A DNA stretch of 36,286 nucleotides from Muribaculaceae bacterium (GCA_017478855.1 JAFVCX010000096.1:1-36286), one strand, 5' to 3'. Positions 1 through 7,804 are shown, counted from the stretch's first letter. Numbers and translations: made by a program. The notes: generated by a model not told the origin, from the sequence alone.

Positions 1-47
1 CCGGCCTTTATTCGTGGATATCTTTTGAAAATGGATTTGTGGCAGGA

Positions 48-917
48 CTATTTTTCGTCGGCAAACTTGTTGGGATACTCCAGCGGCTCCCGTGGCCTGC
101 GCAGCGCGCGCACCACGAGCCACACGCCCAAAATGATGAAAGGTATGCTCAGCTGCTGCCCCTGATTGATGCCTAATGTGGCTTGCATGCCCACCTCCCA
201 CATCACTTGCACGTTTTTGATATACTCAATGAAGAAGCGAGAAACGAAGATACCCAGCAAAAACACGCCAAAGATGAGTCCGGGACGCTCCTGCGCATTG
301 CGCCGCCAGTAGAGCCATGTGCACAGGGCAAAGGTGACGAGATAGCATAAGGCCTCATAAATCTGAGTGGGGTGGCACGGTGGAGTGAATATAGGTGCGG
401 CCTCGTTCATCCACTCGTTCACATTGCTCACTAAGCGAAAGCCCCACGGCAGGTCGGTCACGCCGCCATAAATCTCATGATTCATCAAGTTGCCCAGCCT
501 GATGAGCGCGGCCACCAAGCCCACGGGCACCACAAGGCGGTCGAGCACCCACAGCATGCCCTTGTGGGTTACGTAACGGCTATAAAACCACATGGCCACA
601 AGAATACCCAGTGTGCCGCCGTGGCTGGCAAGCCCTCCGTTCCAAATCTTGATGATGTCGCCCAAATGGTGCTTGTAGTAGCTGTCCCACTCATAGAAAA
701 ACACGTGTCCCAGTCGCGCGCCCACAATGGTGGCCACCACCACATAGATGAAAAGGCTGCCCAGCCATTTCTCTGGTGCGCCCTCATGCTTGAAGATGCG
801 CGACACCATTTCGTAGCCCACAAGGAACCCGATGGCAAACATCACGCCATACCAGCGCACTGTCACAAAACTGTCAATCAAATTGGGACTTGCCGTCCAT
901 GTCACATAGCTCAACAT
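48..917 (-). CDS. lgt: Prolipoprotein diacylglyceryl transferase
   Basis: Transfers diacylglycerol from phosphatidylglycerol to the lipobox cysteine of prolipoproteins, the first step of lipoprotein maturation in the inner membrane. The 289-residue product is normal family length and has about seven hydrophobic segments. Visible signatures are HGG at residues 99-101, the arginine-containing Lgt stretch around R140 (IRLGNLMNHEIYGG) and HPTQIYEA at 182-189. The start at 917 gives the usual short N-terminus before the first membrane segment and lies about 18 nt below a candidate promoter. It is transcribed divergently from the LOG-family gene. The 47 bases beyond its stop hold no callable start or gene. 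Identification is very secure. Confidence 0.96.
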   Translation of the reverse strand: MLSYVTWTASPNLIDSFVTVRWYGVMFAIGFLVGYEMVSRIFKHEGAPEKWLGSLFIYVVVATIVGARLGHVFFYEWDSYYKHHLGDIIKIWNGGLASHGGTLGILVAMWFYSRYVTHKGMLWVLDRLVVPVGLVAALIRLGNLMNHEIYGGVTDLPWGFRLVSNVNEWMNEAAPIFTPPCHPTQIYEALCYLVTFALCTWLYWRRNAQERPGLIFGVFLLGIFVSRFFIEYIKNVQVMWEVGMQATLGINQGQQLSIPFIILGVWLVVRALRRPREPLEYPNKFADEK

Positions 918-940
918 ATAAGAATCCTGATTTTCAAAAG

Positions 941-973
941 CAAAATTACAATTATTTTTTGGATTCTCTCAGA
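941..973 (-). promoter_or_regulatory. Candidate lgt promoter
   Basis: On the minus strand a -7 element TAATTTTG (941-948) matches the Bacteroidota consensus TAnnTTTG. A weak -33 match (TCTG, 970-973) lies 21 bp upstream. Transcription would start near 935, leaving a leader of about 18 nt. The -33 mismatch lowers confidence. Confidence 0.5.
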
Positions 974-992
974 TTTCGATTTGGCAAGTCGA

Positions 993-1030
993 AATTAATT
1001 TGCGTTTGCGCTCGCCTTGCACTAACGTTG
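993..1030 (+). promoter_or_regulatory. Upstream copy (A) of duplicated promoter
   Basis: TTTG at 999-1002 and TAACGTTG at 1023-1030 are separated by 20 bp. The -7 element has one mismatch to TAnnTTTG. The copy shares the 15-mer CTCGCCTTGCACTAA (1011-1025) and the flanking A/T block with copy B, 79 bp downstream. It is probably the weaker or decayed promoter of the pair. Confidence 0.5.
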
Positions 1031-1070
1031 AGGCTGTGCCTCGAAATGAGGCTTCGGCTCGGAAAAGCTC

Positions 1071-1109
1071 AAATAAATTTGGCTTTTCTCTCGCCTTGCA
1101 CTAATTTTG
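1071..1109 (+). promoter_or_regulatory. Downstream copy (B) of duplicated promoter, for the LOG gene
   Basis: TTTG at 1078-1081 and a perfect TAATTTTG at 1102-1109, spaced 20 bp, form a consensus Bacteroidota promoter. The predicted start of transcription (4-8 nt after the -7 element) coincides with the ATG at 1114, so the message would have no or almost no leader. Confidence 0.7.
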
Positions 1110-1113
1110 CGGC

Positions 1114-1701
1114 ATGAATTTGAGCGAAGCAACAATCTGTGTTTTTGCGGCGTCGAGCGAGCGAATCCACCCGCGCTATGTGGAGGAGGCTTATAAGCTG
1201 GGCCAACTTCTGGCCGCGCAAGGTGCCACTATTGTCAATGGAGCTGGCGCGCGCGGATTGATGCGGGCCGTGAGCGACGGAAGCCTTGATGCCGGTGGTC
1301 GTGTAACGGGCGTGATACCCAAGTTTATGGTCGATAACAACTGGCAGTACGACCGTCTTTCCGAACTCATCATCACCCCCGATATGCACGAGCGCAAGCG
1401 GCAAATGTCGCTCATGTCGCAGGCTGTGGTGGCTCTCCCCGGAGGGATAGGCACACTTGAGGAGTTGCTCGAAGCGCTCACATGGCGGCAATTGGGCATA
1501 GCCGGTAAACCTTGTGTGCTGCTGAACACCCGAGGCTATTACAACCCCTTGCTCAGCATGCTGCGAACAGCCATCGACGAAGGCTTCATGAAGCCTTCGC
1601 ACAGCCGCTTGCTTACGGTGGTGGATACGGCCGCCGAGGCTATCGATGCTTTGCGTGATGAGCTGGCTGAGAACACATTTGTTATTGAATCGAAGTATTA
1701 A
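1114..1701 (+). CDS. LOG-family protein (TIGR00730, putative cytokinin riboside 5'-monophosphate phosphoribohydrolase)
   Basis: A 195-residue cytosolic Rossmann-like protein of the LOG/YgdH group. Characterised members cleave ribose 5-phosphate from AMP or cytokinin nucleotides; the true substrate in Bacteroidota is unsettled. The sequence shows the family layout: ICVFAASS near the N-terminus, the glycine turn NGAGARGLM, the conserved MHERKRQM block, and the PGGIGTLEEL signature (PGGxGTxxE) with its catalytic glutamate. The start at 1114 is the only one that leaves the first beta strand intact, and it sits 4 bp after the -7 element of a strong promoter. The DUF4271 gene follows 31 bp downstream, so the two may be co-transcribed. 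Confidence 0.9.
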   Translation: MNLSEATICVFAASSERIHPRYVEEAYKLGQLLAAQGATIVNGAGARGLMRAVSDGSLDAGGRVTGVIPKFMVDNNWQYDRLSELIITPDMHERKRQMSLMSQAVVALPGGIGTLEELLEALTWRQLGIAGKPCVLLNTRGYYNPLLSMLRTAIDEGFMKPSHSRLLTVVDTAAEAIDALRDELAENTFVIESKY

Positions 1702-1732
1702 AACCTCTTGTAAAAAACATCATCATCTCATC

Positions 1733-2602
1733 ATGCCGCAAACGCTGGCACATAATACGCCCCTTGACAGCCTGCACGCCGCCGATAGCGCGGCCACTTA
1801 CTATGCGCCCCAATACACCGACGCTTTTCCCACGGCACAAGATAGCGACACTTTGCTGATGGCCGAATCGGTGCAATCGCTGCCGCTCATGGAAAAGCAC
1901 CCCTTGCAGCCGGCTGTGCCGCGCAAGAGCTTGCTCATAGAGGACACAGGTGCCATGCTCTTGCTGCTGGCGACAGTGCTGTTTCTGACCGTGAGCTACC
2001 GCACGGGCTACAAATACATTGAAAACTTTTTCCACAACATGTTTTCGGTGCGCCGCCGCGACAACCTGTTTGAAGATCACACGGTCAAGGAAACACAGAT
2101 TCTCTCGGCTCTGGTGGCGGTGGCCTGTGTGGCCGAGGGTCTGCTGGGTTACTTTGCCCTATCGCTCCACGTGCCCGACTTGCGGCTGGCCCTTGCGGGA
2201 CAGCCCACGCTGGCCATTGGGCTGCTTTCGGCCATAGCTTTGGCGTTTTATTTGGCGCAACTGGTGTGTTTCCACTTGCTGGGTTATGTGTTTGCCGATA
2301 AGGTCAGCACCAAGTTGTGGCTCGACGGTTTCAAAGCTTCGCAATCCATCTTGGGCATCGCTCTTTTGCCCGTGGCCGGCATCGCGCTGGCAGTGCCCTC
2401 ACTTGTCAAAGCAATGCTCATAGTGGGCATTATACTGTATTTTTGCGTCAGAATTCTGTTTATTTGCAAAGGATTAAGAATTTTTTATAGCAATTTGCTA
2501 TCGCTTGTGTATTTTATTTTGTACCTTTGCACCGTCGAAATTGTACCGTTAGCGCTCATGACGGTTTTAACGGTCAGTTTATGCCGACTAATGTTATTAT
2601 AA
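1733..2602 (+). CDS. DUF4271 family integral membrane protein
   Basis: A 289-residue protein of a Bacteroidota-restricted family with no established function. The first 75 or so residues are hydrophilic and low in complexity. They are followed by about six to seven hydrophobic segments, with a charged loop after the first (GYKYIENFFHNMFSVRRRDNLF). The C-terminus ILYLCTVEIVPLALM is typical of the family. I chose the ATG at 1733 because upstream in-frame codons overlap the LOG gene and read as unrelated residues. In Bacteroidales this gene regularly precedes a hemD-like gene, as here with a 19-bp gap. That conserved neighbourhood hints at a link with haem or envelope biogenesis but proves none. 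Confidence 0.85.
   Translation: MPQTLAHNTPLDSLHAADSAATYYAPQYTDAFPTAQDSDTLLMAESVQSLPLMEKHPLQPAVPRKSLLIEDTGAMLLLLATVLFLTVSYRTGYKYIENFFHNMFSVRRRDNLFEDHTVKETQILSALVAVACVAEGLLGYFALSLHVPDLRLALAGQPTLAIGLLSAIALAFYLAQLVCFHLLGYVFADKVSTKLWLDGFKASQSILGIALLPVAGIALAVPSLVKAMLIVGIILYFCVRILFICKGLRIFYSNLLSLVYFILYLCTVEIVPLALMTVLTVSLCRLMLL
2522..2529 (+). promoter_or_regulatory. Candidate internal -7 element ahead of hemD
   Basis: TACCTTTG matches TAnnTTTG exactly and lies inside the last codons of the DUF4271 gene, 92 bp before the hemD ATG. TTTG-like -33 elements are present only at poor spacing (24 bp, or CTTG at 14 bp), so the promoter is uncertain. Confidence 0.35.
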
Positions 2603-2621
2603 CAGGCATTATATCAGTATT

Positions 2622-3380
2622 ATGAAGAAAATCTTGGTTTCTCAACCCAAGCCCGCTTCCGATAAGTCGCCCTATTACGACTTGCAGAAGCGGTTTGATG
2701 TAGAAATAGTGTTTCGCCCTTTTATTAAGGTTGAGGGCCTTGTGGCTCGGGAGTTCCGCCAGTCGCGCATTGCCATCCCCGACTATACGGCCATCATTTT
2801 TACGGCTCGCACGGCTGTGGACCACTTTTTCCGCCTATGTTCCGAAACTCGTTATCAAGTGCCCGATACGCTCAAGTATTTTTGTGTGAGTGAGGCGATT
2901 GCCTATTATTTGCAGAAATATGTGGTGTATCGCAAGCGCAGGATTTTCTATAGCGAATCGGGTAAAATAGAGGACTTGCTGCCCATCATCGATAAGCACA
3001 ATAAGGAAACTTACCTCATGCCGGTGAGCGATGTGCACGACGACAGCAAAGCAACAGTGCTTGATGAGCACGGCATTAAATACACCTCGGCGGTGATGTA
3101 TCGCACGGTGAGCAACGATTTCAAGCCCGGAGAGCCTTTTGACTACGACATGCTCATCTTCTTCAGCCCTGCCGGCGTGAAGTCGCTTAAGACCAACTTC
3201 CCCGATTTTAATCAGGGCGACATTGCCATTGGTGCCATGGGAAACAGCACTATCGAGGCGGTGAAGGAGGCCGGCTTGCGGCTCGACATCACCACCACCC
3301 CCGACGCACCCTCGATGGCAGCTGCCATAAAAAAATTCATTAAGAAGAACTATCCCCAGCTTGAGAAAGACGATGAGTAG
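2622..3380 (+). CDS. hemD: Uroporphyrinogen-III synthase (HemD family)
   Basis: A 252-residue protein with the two-lobed HemD organisation. The N-terminal part begins KKILVSQPKP and contains DYTAIIFTARTAVDHFF, the 'F/TSxxAV' signature. The second lobe carries MLIFFSPAGVKSL and the closing IGAMGNSTIEAVKEAG followed by TTPDAPSMAAAI, all typical of the family. The enzyme cyclises hydroxymethylbilane to uroporphyrinogen III in tetrapyrrole synthesis. Divergent HemD-like proteins next to rnpA are usual in Bacteroidales, and some of these genomes lack the rest of the haem pathway, so the exact activity is not certain. It lies between DUF4271 and rnpA on the same strand. Confidence 0.85.
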   Translation: MKKILVSQPKPASDKSPYYDLQKRFDVEIVFRPFIKVEGLVAREFRQSRIAIPDYTAIIFTARTAVDHFFRLCSETRYQVPDTLKYFCVSEAIAYYLQKYVVYRKRRIFYSESGKIEDLLPIIDKHNKETYLMPVSDVHDDSKATVLDEHGIKYTSAVMYRTVSNDFKPGEPFDYDMLIFFSPAGVKSLKTNFPDFNQGDIAIGAMGNSTIEAVKEAGLRLDITTTPDAPSMAAAIKKFIKKNYPQLEKDDE

Positions 3381-3465
3381 CTCATCAATCTCCTCAAAGC
3401 AAGGAAGCAGCAAACAATCACCTGTATAAGTGGGCGTGGCAGTGCCGCGCCCGCGCTATAATGAG

Positions 3466-3876
3466 ATGACGGGATTGCGATTATACAAATATGAGAAATT
3501 GTGCAGCCGCACGAGCATCAACCGCTTGTTTCGTGAGGGCGATTCCACCGTGGCTTTCCCGCTGCGGGTGGTATATCGCTTGCATGAGCCGCAAGGAGAA
3601 GCGCCTGTGCGTTTTCTCATCACAATTCCCAAGAAAAAGATGCGCCGTGCCGTGTGGCGTGTGCTGTTGCGGCGGCGCACCCGTGAGGCCTATCGCTTGA
3701 ACCGCCACCTGCTCTACCCCACCCTCACGACGGCCGGCATGGCTGCCGACTTGGCTTTTCTATACATTGGCACCAGCCAATGCGCTTATTCGGTCATTGA
3801 GCAAGCCATAACCACGTTGCTGCAACGAGTGGCAGAGCATGCCCGGCAGTCGGCACTTGATTCGCAACAGCCATGA
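3466..3876 (+). CDS. rnpA: Ribonuclease P protein component
   Basis: Protein subunit of RNase P, which binds the precursor-tRNA 5' leader and helps the catalytic RNA mature tRNA ends. The 136-residue product is small and very basic. It shows the expected order: [19 protein letters not shown] at the N-terminus, the central strand [18 protein letters not shown] and the RNR-like helix [13 protein letters not shown]. An in-frame GTG at 3430 would add 12 residues (GVAVPRPRYNE) unlike the family, so I prefer the ATG at 3466. Its stop overlaps the yidD start by 4 bp (ATGA), showing translational coupling. The rnpA-yidD pair is a widely conserved arrangement, usually near the chromosome origin. Confidence 0.92.
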   Translation: MTGLRLYKYEKLCSRTSINRLFREGDSTVAFPLRVVYRLHEPQGEAPVRFLITIPKKKMRRAVWRVLLRRRTREAYRLNRHLLYPTLTTAGMAADLAFLYIGTSQCAYSVIEQAITTLLQRVAEHARQSALDSQQP

Positions 3877-4115
3877 GAAAAATGCTTAAATCCTTGTCGC
3901 AAGGCCTGTCGTGGTTGCTCATTTTGCCCATAAAAGGATATCAGCGATTCATCTCGCCGCTCACACCCCCGGTGTGCCGCTTCACACCCACATGCAGCCA
4001 CTATGCCGTGCAGGCCATAGGCAAGCATGGGCCGTTCAAGGGCACATGGCTGGCCATTAAGCGCATCGCTCGTTGCAACCCGTGGGGCGGCGGCGGTTAT
4101 GACCCTGTGCCATGA
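3873..4115 (+). CDS. yidD: Membrane protein insertion efficiency factor YidD
   Basis: An 80-residue protein that acts at the cytoplasmic face of the membrane to assist YidC-dependent membrane protein insertion. The family hallmarks are all present: the amphipathic N-terminal helix, [12 protein letters not shown], the cysteine motif [11 protein letters not shown], and [14 protein letters not shown] at the C-terminus. It overlaps rnpA by 4 bp upstream and the TatD-family gene by 4 bp downstream, so the three are probably translated in a coupled manner. Confidence 0.96.
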   Translation: MRKMLKSLSQGLSWLLILPIKGYQRFISPLTPPVCRFTPTCSHYAVQAIGKHGPFKGTWLAIKRIARCNPWGGGGYDPVP

Positions 4116-4738
4116 CCTTGATTGATTTTCACACCCATCATCAGCAGGCCCGGCAAGCTCTCATCAGCATGGATGCCCGCGACTTTTCCCCGCAAGCGGG
4201 CAAGGTCTATTCGGTGGGGCTGCATCCGTGGCGGTCGGCTCACGTTTCTCTGCATGATTTGGAGCGGCTGAATGAAGCCGCGCGCTGCGGTCAGGTGCTG
4301 GCCATAGGAGAAACCGGCATCGACACGCTGCGCGGTGCTTCGGTGGAGGAGCAAACCATGCTTTTTCGCCATCATGTGACTTTGGCGCAAGAGGTGGGCA
4401 AACCGCTGATTGTGCATAGTGTTCGCTCGGCACAGCAAGTGATTAAAACCTATCGTGAGCAGCGTGCCGGAGGGCTGCCGCTGGCCGTGCATGGCTTCAG
4501 GGGCAATGAGCGTGTGGCACAAATGTTGCTCAAAGAAGGTTTTTATTTGTCGTTTGGCGCACGTTTCAATGCCGCAGCCCTCGCAATGACTCCTGCCGAC
4601 CGCATGCTCATAGAAACCGACAGCGACCCCGTGAACATTCACGAGGTCGCCGCTATGGTTGCCCTGTCGTTGGGTATCGACGAGCGGTTGCTATTGCGGC
4701 GCGTGGCCGAAAACTGCAAGCGTTTTCTATGCCTTTAG
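4112..4738 (+). CDS. TatD-family metal-dependent hydrolase
   Basis: A 208-residue TIM-barrel amidohydrolase-like protein, shorter than classical TatD (about 260 residues) as is common for the Bacteroidota branch. Metal-ligand motifs are visible: HTH at residues 7-9 (IDFHTHH), GLHPW, the glutamate in AIGETGID, histidines in LIVHSVRS and AVHGFRGN, and the aspartate in LIETDSDP. TatD relatives are described as 3'-5' DNA/RNA exonucleases or D-aminoacyl-processing enzymes; the substrate here is not predictable. It starts inside the yidD stop codon (ATGA) and converges with the lipoprotein gene, 12 bp away. No clear terminator is visible in that gap. Confidence 0.88.
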   Translation: MTLIDFHTHHQQARQALISMDARDFSPQAGKVYSVGLHPWRSAHVSLHDLERLNEAARCGQVLAIGETGIDTLRGASVEEQTMLFRHHVTLAQEVGKPLIVHSVRSAQQVIKTYREQRAGGLPLAVHGFRGNERVAQMLLKEGFYLSFGARFNAAALAMTPADRMLIETDSDPVNIHEVAAMVALSLGIDERLLLRRVAENCKRFLCL

Positions 4739-4750
4739 CGGCAACCGGCC

Positions 4751-5113
4751 TTAACGAAACACTCGATAATTATTAAAGGCCCAGTCTTCGCTCAGCAGCA
4801 GCTCGCCATGCCTCATGCGGTAGTATAGCCGCTCGGTCAGGCCGTCGCTGTGGCGAATGTAAAGCTGGTTGTTATAGTCGGTGTTCCAGAAAAACTCTGT
4901 TTGGATTCCCGTTTCGCTCCAGTAGATGCCCGTGCCGTCGTCATAAAAATAATATTCCTCATATTCGCCATAGTCCAGCGGATATTCATAGCCATTCTCC
5001 ACCACGGCCACCTTTTCCCAGTGCCCGAGGATGTAGTAGTGGTCGTCGTCTTCGCAAGAAGTGACCGCAAGCATAAGAACGGCCAGTGTGGCAAGATAGT
5101 AAAGTTTCTTCAT
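4751..5113 (-). CDS. Small surface-type lipoprotein, tyrosine-rich
   Basis: A 120-residue lipoprotein of unknown function. The signal peptide MKKLYYLATLAVLMLAVTSC ends in a lipobox with the acylated cysteine at residue 20. The next residues EDDD resemble the acidic lipoprotein export signal that directs Bacteroidota lipoproteins to the cell surface. The remaining 95 or so residues are rich in Tyr, Trp, Glu and Asp with alternating polar and aromatic positions, consistent with a small beta-barrel or lipocalin-like fold (inference). I chose the start at 5113 because codons upstream read through the promoter region and do not resemble a signal peptide. It is divergent from the GT2 gene. Confidence 0.82.
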   Translation of the reverse strand: MKKLYYLATLAVLMLAVTSCEDDDHYYILGHWEKVAVVENGYEYPLDYGEYEEYYFYDDGTGIYWSETGIQTEFFWNTDYNNQLYIRHSDGLTERLYYRMRHGELLLSEDWAFNNYRVFR

Positions 5114-5166
5114 CGTTGTCGAGTTTTTAGGTGGTGTTTGATATCTTGTTGGTTGAAATGATGGCG

Positions 5167-5200
5167 CAAAAATAAGCGTTTTTTTCCATTGCATAGCAAA
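5167..5200 (-). promoter_or_regulatory. Candidate promoter of the small lipoprotein gene
   Basis: On the minus strand the -7 element TATTTTTG (5167-5174) matches TAnnTTTG, with TTTG (5197-5200) 22 bp upstream as the -33 element. That spacing is slightly long. The leader would be about 45-50 nt. Confidence 0.5.
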
Positions 5201-5239
5201 TTTCGTGCCGGTGGGCCGACTTTTCTGCCCCGAATATTG

Positions 5240-5247
5240 TATTTTTG
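5240..5247 (+). promoter_or_regulatory. Candidate -7 element for the GT2 glycosyltransferase gene
   Basis: TATTTTTG is a full TAnnTTTG match placed 25 bp before the ATG at 5273. No convincing TTTG is found 19-21 bp upstream. Together with the lipoprotein promoter it makes a divergent promoter region of about 160 bp. Confidence 0.4.
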
Positions 5248-5272
5248 CAAACGATTCAAAATTTTTGTCGTT

Positions 5273-5989
5273 ATGGAAAAGTTGCACATCATCACGCCGG
5301 TGAAGGATTCGATTGATTCAACCATCGATACCATCAATGCCATCATGGCCTCGGAAATCTCTGTGCCACACACCTACACGGTGTTTAACGATTTTTCTAC
5401 GCCCGAAAACACGGCAAGGCTCGCAAGCGAGGCGCAAGAAAAAGGGTTTTCGCTGGTGAACCTGTGTGATATCACCACCCACCCTTCGCCCAACTACCTC
5501 CTAGTGTTGCAGATGACCCAAAAAAAGGCACTTGAAGAGAACGCCGGTGTGCTCATCGTGGAAAGCGACGTGACGGTGCAGCCCCACACCCTGCAAGCCT
5601 TGTATGATGGCGCGGTGGCGCGTCCCGATTGTGGCATTGCCGCGGCAGTTACTGTGGATGAGAATGGAGATATCAACTATCCTTACAAATATGCCATAGG
5701 CAAAGAAAATCAGGTTGTCGACAACAAGCGGCATTGCAGTTTTTGCTGCTCTTTGCTCACACTGGCCTTGCTGAGAACGGTTGATTTTCAGCAACTCGAC
5801 GCCACTAAAAATTGGTTCGACGTGACCATTTCGCACGAATCGCTTGCGCGGGGATTGAAGAACTATTTATTCACCACCCTCCCTGTGCTCCACCGGCCGC
5901 ACGCCAGCCGCCCGTGGAAGCTGCTCAAATACAAGAACCCCTTGAAGTATTACTGGCTTAAATTCACTCGTGGCCAAGATAAAATTTAA
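5273..5989 (+). CDS. GT2-like glycosyltransferase (GT-A fold)
   Basis: A 238-residue protein beginning MEKLHIITPVKDSIDST, the usual nucleotide-sugar-binding start of family 2 glycosyltransferases. The acidic metal-binding element appears as VLIVESDVTVQPH (about residues 97-110), followed by GIAAAVTVDENGDI. The C-terminal KLLKYKNPLKYYWLKFTR is basic and could lie against the membrane. No transmembrane segment is present, so it is probably cytosolic. The acceptor is unknown. Codons upstream of 5273 read as intergenic, so I use this ATG. It overlaps the next gene, an epimerase, by one base (TAATG), suggesting a two-gene operon for making or attaching a glycan. Confidence 0.82.
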   Translation: MEKLHIITPVKDSIDSTIDTINAIMASEISVPHTYTVFNDFSTPENTARLASEAQEKGFSLVNLCDITTHPSPNYLLVLQMTQKKALEENAGVLIVESDVTVQPHTLQALYDGAVARPDCGIAAAVTVDENGDINYPYKYAIGKENQVVDNKRHCSFCCSLLTLALLRTVDFQQLDATKNWFDVTISHESLARGLKNYLFTTLPVLHRPHASRPWKLLKYKNPLKYYWLKFTRGQDKI

Positions 5990-7020
5990 TGGCGATGACC
6001 CCTGCTTCTTCTCTTAAAAAGATACTGATTACCGGTGCCGGTGGTTTCATAGGCGGTTTCTTGGTGGCCGAAGCCCTCAAGCGTGGCTATGAAACGTGGG
6101 CGGCTGTGCGCAGCACCACCAGCCGTGAGTTTCTCACCGACCAAAGAATCCACTTCTTGGAACTTGATTTTTCTGACGACGACAAGCTTGCCGCCGCACT
6201 TCAAGACCACATCGGCACACACGGAAAATGGGATTATGTGGTGCATAACTTGGGGCTGACAAAAGCCACCAACTACTTGGATTTTGAGCGGGTGAACTGT
6301 GGTTATATGCAGGCACTGGTGGAGCATTTGCGCAGGCTCGATGCCGTGCCGCAAACGTTTTTGCTCATGAGCAGCCTGAGCGTGATGGGACCGGGCGACG
6401 AAGTGTCTTATCGTCCGTTTGTCGCCACCGATGTGCCCTCGCCCAACACGCGCTATGGCACCAGCAAGCTCAAAGCCGAAACCTATCTGCAGACCCTGCC
6501 CCAGTTCCCCTACACCATCTTTCGCTGCACGGGCGTGTATGGCCCTCATGAGCGCGATTATTACCTGATGATGAAAAGCATCAAGTATGGCTTTGACTTC
6601 ACGGTAGGATTCAAAAAACAGCTGCTCACGTTCATCTATGTGAAAGACCTTGCCTCTGCGGTGATGGATGCCCTTGCCGTGGGGCCCTTGCGGCGGGCTT
6701 ATTTCATCAGTGAGAAACGCAGCTACACGCAAGCCGACTTCCGCGCTATCGTGTGCCGCCAGCTCCATCGCAGGTGGGCTTTGCCGGTAGTGTGTCCCAT
6801 TGCGGTGGTGAAGCTGGTGTGCAAGGTGGCCGAGTGGTGGGGAAAGGTGACTATGAAACCCTCAACCCTCAATGGCGACAAATTCAACATCTTGCGCCAG
6901 CGCAACTGGGATTGCGACACCACCGATGCCACGCGCGACTTTGGCTTTAATCCCCAATATTCTCTCGAACAAGGCGTGCAAGAAGCAGTTGCGTGGTATA
7001 AAGAGGCCGGTTGGCTATAA
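5989..7020 (+). CDS. NAD(P)-dependent epimerase/dehydratase (extended SDR)
   Basis: A 343-residue extended short-chain dehydrogenase. It has the Rossmann glycine motif ITGAGGFIGG (residues 13-22), the serine stretch LLMSSLSVMG, the catalytic YGTSK (Tyr-x-x-x-Lys) and FRCTGVYGPHERD after it, all in the order of UDP-sugar epimerases/dehydratases. The exact reaction is not predictable; sterol- or cinnamoyl-type reductases share this fold. ATGs at 5989 and 5995 are both usable. The first overlaps the upstream glycosyltransferase stop by one base. The 3' end converges with the thioesterase gene only 11 bp away. Confidence 0.87.
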   Translation: MAMTPASSLKKILITGAGGFIGGFLVAEALKRGYETWAAVRSTTSREFLTDQRIHFLELDFSDDDKLAAALQDHIGTHGKWDYVVHNLGLTKATNYLDFERVNCGYMQALVEHLRRLDAVPQTFLLMSSLSVMGPGDEVSYRPFVATDVPSPNTRYGTSKLKAETYLQTLPQFPYTIFRCTGVYGPHERDYYLMMKSIKYGFDFTVGFKKQLLTFIYVKDLASAVMDALAVGPLRRAYFISEKRSYTQADFRAIVCRQLHRRWALPVVCPIAVVKLVCKVAEWWGKVTMKPSTLNGDKFNILRQRNWDCDTTDATRDFGFNPQYSLEQGVQEAVAWYKEAGWL

Positions 7021-7031
7021 CCTTACAACAA

Positions 7032-7496
7032 TCAGTCCACGCTGCGCTGCTCAAAGGCGGCAATGTCGTCGCGCCACGCCTGCGTGATGGGCGTGGGAGT
7101 GCCCGATTCCACATCAAAATGCACCAGCACACTGCGGCACTGGCATTTCACCTCGCCGGTGTCGGCATTGATGAGTTGCTGCAGCATGTGCACGCTCTTT
7201 TCTCCCAAACGCAGTGTTTGCGTGAGCACGGTCACGCGCTCGTTAAAGCGTGTCTGCGCGAGGAAGTCAATGTTCAGGTTCACAATCATGAGCGGTGGTT
7301 TGCTCCACTCAATGTAGCCATGCTTCACTTTGGTGAAGTAGTCGTTCTTGCCGAGGTCAAAGAGTTGAAAATAGCTCGTGTTGTTCATGTGCCCAAGCAT
7401 GTCGATGTCATTAAAACGCAGCTGCACCTCGGTGGTGCAGCGAAAAGGATGCTCGGTGACTTGCAGATGTGTAGATTGCTTGATATTGTTGTCCAT
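7032..7496 (-). CDS. Hotdog-fold acyl-CoA thioesterase (4HBT family)
   Basis: A 154-residue protein with the 4-hydroxybenzoyl-CoA thioesterase/YbgC motif RFNDIDMLGHMNNTSYF (about residues 27-43), where the Asp and the HxNN residues form the active site. It probably hydrolyses acyl-CoA or acyl-ACP thioesters in the cytosol. The start at 7496 yields the normal family length; the longer open frame upstream is the antisense-like extension through the DUF721 gene. It is separated from the DUF721 stop by 17 bp, so it is likely the last gene of the recF-DUF721-thioesterase transcript. Confidence 0.88.
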   Translation of the reverse strand: MDNNIKQSTHLQVTEHPFRCTTEVQLRFNDIDMLGHMNNTSYFQLFDLGKNDYFTKVKHGYIEWSKPPLMIVNLNIDFLAQTRFNERVTVLTQTLRLGEKSVHMLQQLINADTGEVKCQCRSVLVHFDVESGTPTPITQAWRDDIAAFEQRSVD

Positions 7497-7513
7497 ACGT
7501 CTAAAAAAGCGGT

Positions 7514-7804
7514 TTATTTGAAGATAATGTCCTTGATGACCTCTCGTCCCAGCACCCGATTGATTTCCTCCACAATGCGCGAGCGCATCATCGTCAGTTC
7601 GTTGCGCAGCGGTGCCGAGGCAATGTGAACCGTCATAATGCCGCCATTCACGTGGCGACGGGTGGTGTAGCGGTTCACGCCCAGCCCCATGATTTCGGGC
7701 CACAAGGCACAGGCCCGGTACTCATCGAGCTGGGTGTCGAGCTGTTCCTGCTTGAGAAAATCGTCCACGATTTGCCCTATGGTCTTGGCTTGGGTTCGCT
7801 TCAT
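7514..7804 (-). CDS. DUF721 domain protein (DciA-like)
   Basis: A 96-residue protein of the DUF721 family. It contains the N-terminal helix GQIVDDFLKQEQLDTQLDEYR, the tryptophan in ALWPEIMG and the beta-rich core NGGIMTVHIASAPLRNELTMMR, ending VIKDIIFK. DciA-type members load the replicative helicase; DUF721 proteins next to recF in Bacteroidota are believed to serve that role, but this has not been shown for this protein. Its start overlaps the recF stop by 4 bp (ATGA), which couples it to a replication/repair gene. Confidence 0.85.
   Translation of the reverse strand: MKRTQAKTIGQIVDDFLKQEQLDTQLDEYRACALWPEIMGLGVNRYTTRRHVNGGIMTVHIASAPLRNELTMMRSRIVEEINRVLGREVIKDIIFK

Noticed and set aside
1..47. 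Possible end or start of another gene left of lgt
   Set aside because: Too short to judge; no minus-strand start codon and no recognisable coding signal.
477..998. Plus-strand 173-codon frame opposite lgt
   Set aside because: His/Gln-rich antisense frame over a well-defined lgt gene with no independent support.
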